The position numbers and the translations under genes were made by a program. DNA of 64,000 bases from an uncultured Lachnospiraceae bacterium (lineage in GTDB: Bacteria; Bacillota; Clostridia; Lachnospirales; Lachnospiraceae), in the NCBI GenBank assembly GCA_910577045.1, contig CAJTLB010000010.1:62001-126000 (forward strand). Direction: 5' to 3'. Below are positions 34,608 through 42,672 of the stretch, piece after piece (the stretch's first letter is position 1; every line of letters begins with the position of its first letter). The notes under the pieces were generated by a model that worked only from the letters and a program-made list of their open reading frames with translations, had not been told where the DNA came from and did no database searches.

Positions 34608-35760
34608 TAAAGCAGGCATGTTTATGGATAACTTAGTTAGCGAAGAGAAGGTTGCTGGCTGTTCTGTAAAAGTGGTGCTGGAAAATAAAGTCGTATATGA
34701 ACATTATACAGGGTATGCCGATTTAAAAGATCAAATACCTATAGAGGAAACTACATTATTTCGGATATATTCTATGACAAAGCCAGTTACAGTAACAGCG
34801 GCACTCCAATTATATGAACAAGGGAAATTTTTGCTAAATGATCCAGTAGCAGAATATTTGCCAGAATTTAAAGAAATGCAGGTTTGTATCCCTGAGCAAA
34901 AAGGAGGGTATAAACTTGTGCCAGCAAAGAGGGAAATACAGATTAAAGATTTGTTTTGTATGACGTCTGGTTTTACGTATGATGGGAATAGCTGCCTGAC
35001 AGAACGTTTGACAGGCAAGTTATTACAAACGCTTTACCAGAATTTTGAAAAAACAAGCTGCCCTACTAGGGAATTTGTGAGAAAAATTGCTACCCTTCCT
35101 TTGGCGTTTGAACCGGGTACTAGATGGAGGTATGGGTTATCACATGATGTATTGGGAGGATTAATAGAAGTATTGTCAGGGCAGAAGTTTGGGGAATATG
35201 TAAAAGAGCATATTTTTGATCCTCTTTTTATGGCAGATACTGCTTTCCATATGGGACAAGAAAAGTTAGGGAGGCTAGCATCTGTTTATACTTATCAAGA
35301 TGGGAAGCTGTTACCACGTACAGATATTTTCCAGAAAAATTATACAATGAAATCCATGTGCGAGAGTGGGGGAGCAGGGTTAGTTTCGTCCCTTGCCGAT
35401 TATGTAAAGTTTGCCTCAGCTTTAACAAATGGCGGTACTTCAGCGGAAGGGACAAAAATTTTAGGCAAACAGACAGTGGACTTAATGCGTAGGGATCATT
35501 TGGGCAGGCTTTACCAATATATGGACTGGAAGGTGCTTTCTGGCTATAGTTATGGCTTGGGAGTCCGTACACTGGCATATCCAGAAGAAGGCGGCGTAAA
35601 TGGGACAATAGGGGAATTTGGCTGGAGTGGAATGGCTGGTACTTATGTATTAATGGATCCAGAAAAAGCACTTACCATTGTGTATATGCAGCAGCTGGTG
35701 CCAAGCAGGGAGGATTGGATCCATCCAAGGCTAAGGAATATTATTTATGGTTGTTTGTAA
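34594..35760 (+). CDS. Class C beta-lactamase-related serine hydrolase
   Basis: A 388-residue serine hydrolase of the beta-lactamase/esterase (family S12) fold. The nucleophile motif is SMTK (Ser60-Lys63), the second motif is Tyr of WRYGLSHDV (YxS instead of YxN), and the third is GWSGMAGTY in place of KTG. No signal peptide is visible, so it is likely cytoplasmic and acts as an esterase or D-amino-acid peptidase rather than an antibiotic resistance enzyme. The ATG at 34594 lies 14 nt before the mfd stop with AAAGGA upstream. Confidence 0.88.
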   Translation: MRKFDKAGMFMDNLVSEEKVAGCSVKVVLENKVVYEHYTGYADLKDQIPIEETTLFRIYSMTKPVTVTAALQLYEQGKFLLNDPVAEYLPEFKEMQVCIPEQKGGYKLVPAKREIQIKDLFCMTSGFTYDGNSCLTERLTGKLLQTLYQNFEKTSCPTREFVRKIATLPLAFEPGTRWRYGLSHDVLGGLIEVLSGQKFGEYVKEHIFDPLFMADTAFHMGQEKLGRLASVYTYQDGKLLPRTDIFQKNYTMKSMCESGGAGLVSSLADYVKFASALTNGGTSAEGTKILGKQTVDLMRRDHLGRLYQYMDWKVLSGYSYGLGVRTLAYPEEGGVNGTIGEFGWSGMAGTYVLMDPEKALTIVYMQQLVPSREDWIHPRLRNIIYGCL

Positions 35761-35785
35761 GGGCCTTTGTTTCATAATCCATAGT

Positions 35786-35830
35786 AATTCCTCTCTTTTC
35801 TTTTAGGTAGAGGGAGGTAATTGTTTTGCT
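35786..35830 (+). terminator. Probable terminator
   Basis: AATTCCTCTC pairs imperfectly with GAGGGAGGTAATT and is followed by a T-rich stretch. It lies 25 bp after the serine hydrolase stop. Confidence 0.45.
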
Positions 35831-35892
35831 TTTAACTGCTACAAGTGGATTGAAATAAAAGAGAGAAAAAGGAATAAAAGGAGGTATAAAAA

Positions 35893-36498
35893 GTGAGTGA
35901 AATGAAAAAGAAAATTCATACTGGGGAATTGTATCTTCCTGGCGATAAAGAAATTATGGAAGAACAAGTAGTATATCAAGATAAATTATGTGAGTATAAT
36001 TTAACAAAACCATCTGAAGCAGAAAAAAGAATGGAAATGTTAAAGGAAATGCTTGGCGATTGTGGGAAAGGGGTATATATTGAAGCACCATTCTATGCGA
36101 ATTTTGGTGGGCATCACTGCCATTTTGGGGATATGGTCTATGCAAATTATCATTTAACCTGCGTAGATGATACTCATATTTATGTGGGGGATTATACCAT
36201 GTTTGGGCCAAATGTAACGATTGCAACTGCAGGGCATCCTATTTTGCCAGAATTACGTGAACAGTTATATCAATATAATATGCCAGTCCATATTGGCAGG
36301 AATTGTTGGATTGGGGCTGGGGCAATTATCCTTCCAGGAGTTACAATTGGGGATAATACTGTAATTGGTGCAGGTAGTGTAGTGACAAAAGATATTCCTG
36401 CAAATGTGGTAGCAGTAGGGAATCCTTGTAAAGTAATACGTGAAATAAATGAGCATGATAAAGAGTATTATTATAAAGATAGGAAAATCTTAAAGTAG
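35893..36498 (+). CDS. Maltose/galactoside O-acetyltransferase-like hexapeptide protein
   Basis: A 201-residue left-handed beta-helix acetyltransferase using acetyl-CoA. After the N-terminal Mac domain (EKRMEMLKEMLGDCG) come NFGGHHCHFGDMVYANYHLTCVDD and the catalytic-His region TIATAGHPI. Hexapeptide repeats follow (IGRNCWIGAGAIILPGVTIGDNTVIGAGSVVT). The length matches LacA/Maa. GTG at 35893 is chosen because AAAGGAGG lies 8 nt upstream; ATG 35902 would be 17 nt away. The acceptor sugar is unknown. Confidence 0.93.
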   Translation: MSEMKKKIHTGELYLPGDKEIMEEQVVYQDKLCEYNLTKPSEAEKRMEMLKEMLGDCGKGVYIEAPFYANFGGHHCHFGDMVYANYHLTCVDDTHIYVGDYTMFGPNVTIATAGHPILPELREQLYQYNMPVHIGRNCWIGAGAIILPGVTIGDNTVIGAGSVVTKDIPANVVAVGNPCKVIREINEHDKEYYYKDRKILK

Positions 36499-36519
36499 AT
36501 ATAGTGAAGGGCGGAAGAA

Positions 36520-36735
36520 ATGTTTTATAAAAAGGTAAAAAAAGAGACTTATAATAAAGAAAACCAGGAGCCTGTCCTTCGCACCAGTATTTGTACAGGG
36601 GAAAAAACAATAGGTTTTCGGGATATCCATACAGGGAAATTTACAGAGATAATGCTAATCCGCAATAATAAAGATATGGACGAATTTATGGAAAAATATA
36701 ATATTTCAAAAGAAGAGATAAAAAAAGAGTGGTAA
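36520..36735 (+). CDS. Small conserved-looking hypothetical protein
   Basis: A 71-residue basic and acidic protein with no signal peptide. GGGCGGAAG precedes the ATG, and it starts 22 bp after the acetyltransferase stop, so it is probably co-transcribed. The sequence (RTSICTGEKTIGFRDIHTGKF, then MLIRNNKDMDEFMEKYNI) has normal globular composition, which supports it as real. I have no function for it. Confidence 0.65.
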   Translation: MFYKKVKKETYNKENQEPVLRTSICTGEKTIGFRDIHTGKFTEIMLIRNNKDMDEFMEKYNISKEEIKKEW

Positions 36736-36743
36736 CTTGTATC

Positions 36744-36772
36744 TTGAATTCAGAACAATAAAATGATATGAT
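36744..36772 (+). promoter_or_regulatory. Promoter for the Rpn-like gene
   Basis: TTGAAT (36744-36749), a 17-bp spacer and TATGAT (36767-36772), 30 bp before the start codon. Confidence 0.6.
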
Positions 36773-36801
36773 GAAGTTACAAAATAAAAGAAGTAAAGTA
36801 T

Positions 36802-37794
36802 ATGGGAAATATATATGATGGTGTATTTCGTACAATTTTAAATGATTGCCGGAAGCTAATTATTCCAGTAATTAATGAAATTTTTGAAGAACAGTATAAT
36901 GGCAATGAAGAAGTTCAATTTTTTCCTAATGAACATTTTATCGATCAGCAAGGTACTGCTAATCAGGAAAGGATCACTGATACAAACTTTACCATTTTAG
37001 GGGATACTCAAAAGAAATACCATATTGAATGTGAAAGTAGCCTGCCAGATGGTAAGATTATGGTTCGGCTTTTTGAATATGATGCACAGATAGCACTAGA
37101 TGAAAGGGAACTTACAGAAGAAACCCTAACTGTTACTTTCCCACATACGGCTGTCCTTTATCTTCGTACCTACAAAAAAACACCTGACAAAATGAAATAT
37201 GTGATTATGACTCCAGGTGGAACAGTACAATATAATGTGCCTATTATGAAAGTACAAGCATATTCACTTAATGATATTTTTGAAAAACAGTTGTTGCTGT
37301 TAATTCCATTTTATATTTTTTCATACGAAAAATATTTTCAAAACTATAATACAAATGAACAACAATTAGAGGAATTAAAAACTGAGTATCAAAATATTCT
37401 TAGGAGACTTGATAAATTAGAATATCAAGGAGTAATTGGATCATTTGACAAGCGTACTATTATAGAACTTTCAAATGATGTAATTCAGGAACTATCACAA
37501 AAATATACAAATATCCAGAAAGGTATAGGTGATATTATGGGTGGAGCATTAATTGAAACAGAAGCTAGGACTATTTTAAACCAAGGTATTCAAAAAGGTA
37601 TCCAAAAAGGTATTAAACAAGGTATTAAACAAGGTATTAAACAAGGAATAGAACAAGGAAAAAACCAAGGTATACATGAAACTAAGAAGGAAAATGCCCT
37701 TAAAATGCTAAAACGCGGAAAACTTACTATAGAAGAGATTTCAGAAGATTCAGGGCTTACTATTGAAGAAGTAAAACAACTTGCAGGGCTTTAG
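36802..37794 (+). CDS. Rpn/PD-(D/E)XK nuclease-family protein with GIxQ repeats
   Basis: A 330-residue member of the Rpn / 'putative transposase' PD-(D/E)XK group. RITDTNFTILGD and YHIECESSL give the Asp and the Glu-x-Glu of the nuclease core. Related Rpn proteins stimulate DNA recombination and have endonuclease activity. After the core come a helical region and eight GI(Q/K)(K/Q)-type four-residue repeats (about 262-293). A C-terminal helix-turn-helix-like piece (KRGKLTIEEISEDSGLTIEEVKQLAGL) ends the protein. No terminal inverted repeats flank it, so it is not evidently part of an insertion sequence. A strong terminator follows. Confidence 0.85.
   Translation: MGNIYDGVFRTILNDCRKLIIPVINEIFEEQYNGNEEVQFFPNEHFIDQQGTANQERITDTNFTILGDTQKKYHIECESSLPDGKIMVRLFEYDAQIALDERELTEETLTVTFPHTAVLYLRTYKKTPDKMKYVIMTPGGTVQYNVPIMKVQAYSLNDIFEKQLLLLIPFYIFSYEKYFQNYNTNEQQLEELKTEYQNILRRLDKLEYQGVIGSFDKRTIIELSNDVIQELSQKYTNIQKGIGDIMGGALIETEARTILNQGIQKGIQKGIKQGIKQGIKQGIEQGKNQGIHETKKENALKMLKRGKLTIEEISEDSGLTIEEVKQLAGL
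37585..37680 (+). repeat. 12-bp tandem repeats within the Rpn-like gene
   Basis: Eight 12-bp units based on GGTATTAAACAA; the third, fourth and fifth (37609-37644) are identical. Each unit encodes a four-residue GIxQ-type repeat, so slippage would change protein length without breaking the frame. Confidence 0.9.
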
Positions 37795-37815
37795 GGAGTT
37801 TAATCCTTTAGTATA

Positions 37816-37852
37816 CAGGAAAACAATGAATTACTATTGTTTTCCTGTTTTT
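37816..37852 (+). terminator. Rho-independent terminator
   Basis: CAGGAAAACAAT (37816-37827) pairs perfectly with ATTGTTTTCCTG (37836-37847), followed by five T, 21 bp after the Rpn-like stop. Confidence 0.9.
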
Positions 37853-37898
37853 ATTTTTTTGCGTGTAATCTTTTATATTTAAAAACTTCATATAAAAC

Positions 37899-37928
37899 TT
37901 GCAAAATTGCTTTTATGTAAAGTATAAT
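37899..37928 (+). promoter_or_regulatory. Promoter for the NACHT gene
   Basis: TTGCAA (37899-37904) and TATAAT (37923-37928), 18-bp spacer. The remainder of the 37795-37997 gap is A+T-rich with nothing else visible. Confidence 0.6.
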
Positions 37929-37997
37929 TATTTTTAAATATAGAATGAAAAATGTTGTTATAAAGTCTATTATTTTATATAAAAGGATGGATAGTAA

Positions 37998-40900
37998 GTG
38001 AACCTGTTTAATATTGCAAGTGATATTTTTGAAGAAAAAATGAAAGCTGCCCTAAGTACATATTTTCATGGGAAAATGGATAAGAAAAAAGTAAAAGAGA
38101 TTTTTAATGATTTATATGTAAGGCAGGAAGGACAAGCCCTGTTTGAAAACCAAGGATTGGCAGAAGGAATTGATTTTTATGTTTTATCTGATAAATTGCG
38201 TGCGGATATAATTGAGAATGTTTTATCTTATTATAATGAAATAGATCGTAAAAAAGCGAAAGAAATAAAGCATAGGCTTTATAACGAGGCATATGCCCAG
38301 GTGGGTGCAATAACAGATACACAGAAGAAAACAGTTTCTCTTTTTTTAGATCATATTTATGAACTGACTGGTTTTTATATGCTAAAATGTTTGGGCAAGG
38401 AAGATAGGGTTGCTATAATTATTAGTGATGAGCATATGGATCAACAATTAAAAAAAATAAAAGAAGAAATACAAAGGATAACAAATAAACTTGAGAGCGA
38501 GAAAATATGGGAAATACCAATAGATGATTTTCGTTCTTACCACCAAAGGCAAAAAAATTGTAATGGGGCATATAGGCTCCTTCATATCAATGATATGTTA
38601 TTCCCGGCATTATCTGCATGGGATGGGGTATGTTATTCTAATGAAGATGGTGATTTAGTCCCTCTTTATAATTGCCTTACAGAAGAATGGGAATCCCCTG
38701 AAAGACAGCATATTCTTTTAATTGGGGCAGGAGGCATGGGAAAAACGGTTTCTTTATTACGGTTATGGGATAAACAAATAGAAGATGGGGTTTGTACTTT
38801 ATATATCCCATTGCATGAGGTTATGGGTGGAGGGTTAAATAGCTGTTCTAACCAAGATGTGATTAAGGGTTTTATAACAGAGAATATATGGTTTGGCAAT
38901 ATAGAAAAAACAGAGCAGTTTATAGCTTATTTATCAAATGCTGCAGGGACGCCTATGTTTATTTTATTATTAGATGGGTTTAATGAAATTCCTGAACAGA
39001 ATAAAAGATTTGCTGTAAGTATTATTAAAAAATGGATGCAATATCAGGGGGTTCAGATAGTAATTAGTTCCCGTTATGATTTCCGCAAGGATATTGCAGT
39101 ACAGATGTTAAAAGAAGTAAAAATAGAACCTTTATCAGAGCAACAAATAAAAAAATGGTTTGATTTATGTAAAATTTCCTTTCCAGAGAAGGATAAGAAA
39201 TTACAAGAACTTTTAAAAACGCCTTTTATGCTGACTTTGTATACACAAGTGGAAAGCAGGTATAACCAAGGAAAAGATGCTATTTTTATACAGTGGATGG
39301 AGCCAGTAAATACATCTAGCAATTTAATGTGGAATTTTTTACAGTGCCAAATTTTAAAGATGGCAAATGATCTTTTAAAATCGAATATGGATATATTGAA
39401 AGCAGTTGTAGCTTCTATGTATATATTACCTTATATATGTTGGAAAATGGAATGGGAAGAAATGTTTACAATTGAAATTGGTGAACTTCAAAAATGGGTA
39501 GAGGAAGCAATTGAAGTATATAAAAATAAATGGGAATTATCTCCTGAGCCATGGATACAGATTTTAGAAATTGAATTAGGAAAAATAGAATGGGATAATA
39601 ATAATTTTTTACATATTTTAATAAAAGAGGTAAATCTTTTAATGAAGTACCAAAATATAAGTTTTTCTCTTTTACACCAGAATTTTAGGGATTTTTTAGC
39701 TGCTGTATTTTTATATTATGTAATAAAGGCAGATTATAAGGAAATAATTGTTAAGACATGGGAAAAACAGCCGTTTTCTGATAGAATTATTATTTTTTTA
39801 AGTGAATGGATGCCTGAGACAGACGCAGATAATATGTTCCAGTCTTTAAGGAATCAGCAAATACCTGATGATAATTATATATTTTTTAATTTAATGTGCA
39901 TAATTCGGAAAATAAAAAAAGATGATTTATCTAATATGGATTTTTCAAATATGGATCTTCGGACTGTGCAGCTAAATGGGGCACGGCTAGTAAATGGGAA
40001 GTGCTGTGCCAATTTCCGTAATGCAAAGATTAATTATGGGACATTAATTATGCAGGGGCACCATGATAAAATTTATTATATTGCTTTTTCAGAAGATGGA
40101 CGGCAAATGATTAGTGCATCAGCTTTTGAAATCCGAATTTGGGATATAAGTACAGGAAGCTGTATCCATGAAATTACACAAGGTATCCAGCAACTAAATG
40201 GAGATTTTGAATATAATCAACCAAAGTACTATAGGAAATTTATAACAGCAGATGGAAATGAATTTGTTTGGGTTGGGGAAAATGATATTTGTGCTGGAAT
40301 GTTTATTGAGTGTTTTGCAACATTATTTTCTTGTGATAATGGTTGGAAAGATGAGATAGAGTTATTTAAGAAAGAATCTAGTTTTGGCTGGAAAAAGGCA
40401 AGAAAAAAGCAATTGGAGATCATTTTAAAATATAGAATAAATACAGGGAATATTGTAATACAAGAGGATAGGTTAATCGTTTCTTTACCAGGAGGAAAAG
40501 AAAAAATATTATCTGGGAACCAGGCTATGGTGACATCTGCAACTTTATCGAAAGATATAAAATATTGCGTAGCTGGGTTAGTAGATGGGAGCATTTGTAT
40601 CTGGGATTTAGAAAAAGAAAAAATCATAAAAGAATTCCCTAGAAGCACACATCAAATATGTTGTGTGAATGGCTGTAGCGCATTATATATTGGACAGACT
40701 ACAGGGATAGCTATGATTTGGGATTCAGAAAATAAAGTTTGTAATTATGTGTTACAGGGGAGGAATTCTCCGGTTACTGCAATTTCAATAGCAGATAAAG
40801 AAAATATTTGTATTGTTTCCCACAAAGATGATGTGGCTGAAGTTTGGGATTTAAAAGAAAACCGAATTATAAGAAGAATAAAACAACATCAATATGTACA

Positions 40901-41372
40901 TATATCTGATGATGGTGTTTTTTTATGTGGAAAGACATCAGATGGGAGAGTTTGGTGCTATAACCAGATAACAAAAGATGGGAGGATTGTGTGGATTGGG
41001 TTAGATAGAGATAAAGAAATAGGGTGCAGTGGCAATAAAATTTATATGTGGAGTAATAATTATAATTGTGACTTATATAAACAGTTTAATATGAAGGAAC
41101 AAATATATACTCGATACAGTAGAGGATATGATAATTATCCCAGAATGTATAGTATTGAGTATCAACATAATTTAGTATCCTTCCATAAACCATATGGTTG
41201 GAAATACACTAAAAGTGTTTATATTATAATAAACAGTAACCTTTGTGGCTGTGATTTTACTGGGGCTTCTTTTGAAACACTAGAACTGGCAGCGAAAGTG
41301 AGAAGTAATGGAGGGATTGTAGAAGTACCAGAGGAGTATTATACTAGGTTATATCCTTGGTATGGTAAATAA
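37998..41372 (+). CDS. NACHT NTPase with pentapeptide and WD40-like repeats
   Basis: A 1124-residue STAND NTPase. Residues 1-190 are a helical domain of unknown type. The NACHT module has Walker A GAGGMGKT (about 243-250), Walker B FILLLDGFNE (about 320-329) and the sensor ISSRYDF. After a helical stretch come pentapeptide-like repeats (LSNMDFSNMDLRTVQLNGARL, about 645-675). WD40-like blades follow (FSEDGRQMISASAFEIRIWD, VDGSICIWDLE, VAEVWDLKEN), and a short pentapeptide-like tail (CGCDFTGASFETLEL) ends the protein. Bacterial NACHT proteins are known antiphage sensors, which makes this a candidate. GTG 37998 follows AAAGGATGG. It is alone between a terminator and its own downstream promoter. 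Confidence 0.88.
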   Translation: MNLFNIASDIFEEKMKAALSTYFHGKMDKKKVKEIFNDLYVRQEGQALFENQGLAEGIDFYVLSDKLRADIIENVLSYYNEIDRKKAKEIKHRLYNEAYAQVGAITDTQKKTVSLFLDHIYELTGFYMLKCLGKEDRVAIIISDEHMDQQLKKIKEEIQRITNKLESEKIWEIPIDDFRSYHQRQKNCNGAYRLLHINDMLFPALSAWDGVCYSNEDGDLVPLYNCLTEEWESPERQHILLIGAGGMGKTVSLLRLWDKQIEDGVCTLYIPLHEVMGGGLNSCSNQDVIKGFITENIWFGNIEKTEQFIAYLSNAAGTPMFILLLDGFNEIPEQNKRFAVSIIKKWMQYQGVQIVISSRYDFRKDIAVQMLKEVKIEPLSEQQIKKWFDLCKISFPEKDKKLQELLKTPFMLTLYTQVESRYNQGKDAIFIQWMEPVNTSSNLMWNFLQCQILKMANDLLKSNMDILKAVVASMYILPYICWKMEWEEMFTIEIGELQKWVEEAIEVYKNKWELSPEPWIQILEIELGKIEWDNNNFLHILIKEVNLLMKYQNISFSLLHQNFRDFLAAVFLYYVIKADYKEIIVKTWEKQPFSDRIIIFLSEWMPETDADNMFQSLRNQQIPDDNYIFFNLMCIIRKIKKDDLSNMDFSNMDLRTVQLNGARLVNGKCCANFRNAKINYGTLIMQGHHDKIYYIAFSEDGRQMISASAFEIRIWDISTGSCIHEITQGIQQLNGDFEYNQPKYYRKFITADGNEFVWVGENDICAGMFIECFATLFSCDNGWKDEIELFKKESSFGWKKARKKQLEIILKYRINTGNIVIQEDRLIVSLPGGKEKILSGNQAMVTSATLSKDIKYCVAGLVDGSICIWDLEKEKIIKEFPRSTHQICCVNGCSALYIGQTTGIAMIWDSENKVCNYVLQGRNSPVTAISIADKENICIVSHKDDVAEVWDLKENRIIRRIKQHQYVHISDDGVFLCGKTSDGRVWCYNQITKDGRIVWIGLDRDKEIGCSGNKIYMWSNNYNCDLYKQFNMKEQIYTRYSRGYDNYPRMYSIEYQHNLVSFHKPYGWKYTKSVYIIINSNLCGCDFTGASFETLELAAKVRSNGGIVEVPEEYYTRLYPWYGK

Positions 41373-41466
41373 CTCTTAGAAAATAATAATATGGATTATC
41401 TTTTCATATGGGGATATTATTTGTATGGTTTGGTGAAAAAACAAATAGTATTTTGGGACTAAAATA

Positions 41467-41495
41467 TTGACATAAATTTATACAGGCGGTATTAT
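41467..41495 (+). promoter_or_regulatory. Promoter of the lipoprotein gene
   Basis: TTGACA (41467-41472), a 17-bp spacer and TATTAT (41490-41495): near consensus. Confidence 0.75.
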
Positions 41496-41569
41496 GGCAG
41501 TCGTAGAGAAAAGCGATTAGGATAGAGTTTATACACAGTAGAAAGGTAGAATAGTAAAAGGGTGGCAAG

Positions 41570-42451
41570 ATGAAAAGGACAAAAAGAATAATAGGAATTG
41601 GATGTATGAGTGCCTGTGCTTTTATATTGGGTTCTTGTGGGATGAGGTTAGATAACCAGCCAAATATAAAAAATACACAACCAAGTACACAAGTAAATAC
41701 AAATACAACAGCAACTACACAAGCACAAGGGAATGTGCAGCCAAGCACACAGACAACTTCTGTTATAGAGGAAACAAAAGAGATTGAAGATAAGAACATA
41801 CAAGAGCAGCTTCAGGCAATAGCTAAAAATAAAGGGACGTGGATAGAAGAAGATTTTACATGTAGTTATATTGTAACAGATTTTAACCAAGATGGGCAGC
41901 TTGAAATTATTAAATCTGCCTGCCAAGGCACAGGGATCTATACGACCAGCATTATATATGAAGTGGAAAAAGGCACAAATAATTTGGTGCCTTATGAGAG
42001 AATCCTTGGTGAATTTATTTCAGAGGCAGATATTATTACAGAGTCAGCAGTAGTATATTATGATCCAGATAGCCAAGTATATCATTATATATTTCATGAT
42101 TTAGCTAAAAATGGGGCAGCAGAATATTATGAGAATGTTAGGGATTGGTCATTGCAAGATAGGAAAGTGGTTGAGAATTTTCTGGCATATAAGTCTACCA
42201 TATATTCAGGCGAAGGTGCAGAACCAGTAATTACTTGTACAAATGCAGAGGAAGGTGACAAACAAAAGGAGATAACAGAAGAAGAGTATAATCAAATGGC
42301 AGAAACAGTATTCTCAGGCTTAAAGAAAAAACAGGTGACAATGAATTGGGTTATGAAAAGCCCAGAAGAGATAATGGCTATGAATGAACAGGAAATTATG
42401 GCTATGCTGGAAGAGTCATGGAATGGGTTTTATATAGAAGATGCAAGGTAA
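41570..42451 (+). CDS. Hypothetical lipoprotein
   Basis: A 293-residue lipoprotein: basic N-terminus, hydrophobic core and lipobox ILGSC with lipidated Cys23. A Thr/Gln/Asn-rich spacer (about 30-70) follows, of the kind that traverses the cell wall. The folded part has one VTDFNQDGQLEI motif, which resembles a calcium-binding FG-GAP or dockerin-like loop, then helical regions. No family is recognised. It has its own promoter and is monocistronic, because a hairpin follows before pyrG. Confidence 0.75.
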   Translation: MKRTKRIIGIGCMSACAFILGSCGMRLDNQPNIKNTQPSTQVNTNTTATTQAQGNVQPSTQTTSVIEETKEIEDKNIQEQLQAIAKNKGTWIEEDFTCSYIVTDFNQDGQLEIIKSACQGTGIYTTSIIYEVEKGTNNLVPYERILGEFISEADIITESAVVYYDPDSQVYHYIFHDLAKNGAAEYYENVRDWSLQDRKVVENFLAYKSTIYSGEGAEPVITCTNAEEGDKQKEITEEEYNQMAETVFSGLKKKQVTMNWVMKSPEEIMAMNEQEIMAMLEESWNGFYIEDAR

Positions 42452-42505
42452 GAAATTAATAGATTATAAAAACAGAAAGTACTGGTAAAATTTTAGAATC
42501 TGTTG

Positions 42506-42580
42506 TATAATAAATGCTTATTAAGAATAGAAGAAAAGATAACTCAAAGGCGAGGTGGCTTATTAAAGTCACCTTTTTTT
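42506..42580 (+). promoter_or_regulatory. pyrG leader: -10 element and hairpin
   Basis: TATAAT (42506-42511), without a clear -35, is followed about 40 nt later by a terminator-type hairpin (42553-42561 with 42566-42574, one G-U pair, then seven T) and 92 nt before the pyrG start. GCTTATTAA occurs twice (42516-42524, 42558-42566). If transcription starts at this -10, the hairpin is an attenuator; otherwise it simply terminates the lipoprotein gene. No G-run start site of the Bacillus pyrG type is seen. Confidence 0.45.
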
Positions 42581-42672
42581 ATTTATATGGCGTCCAAATA
42601 AAAGATAATAACAATTTTTTTTGGTGTTTAAGCAGCATGTGGGTTATAAAGTAAATTAGGGAGGATATAGGC

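Noticed and set aside
34594..35760. True antibiotic-resistance beta-lactamase
   Set aside because: It lacks a signal peptide and has YxS and a non-KTG third motif, which fit esterase-like relatives better.
36802..37794. Insertion sequence around the Rpn-like gene
   Set aside because: No terminal inverted repeats or target duplications are seen, and a normal promoter and terminator flank it.
42506..42580. Bacillus-type reiterative-transcription control of pyrG
   Set aside because: The expected G-run at the start of the transcript is not present after the -10 element.
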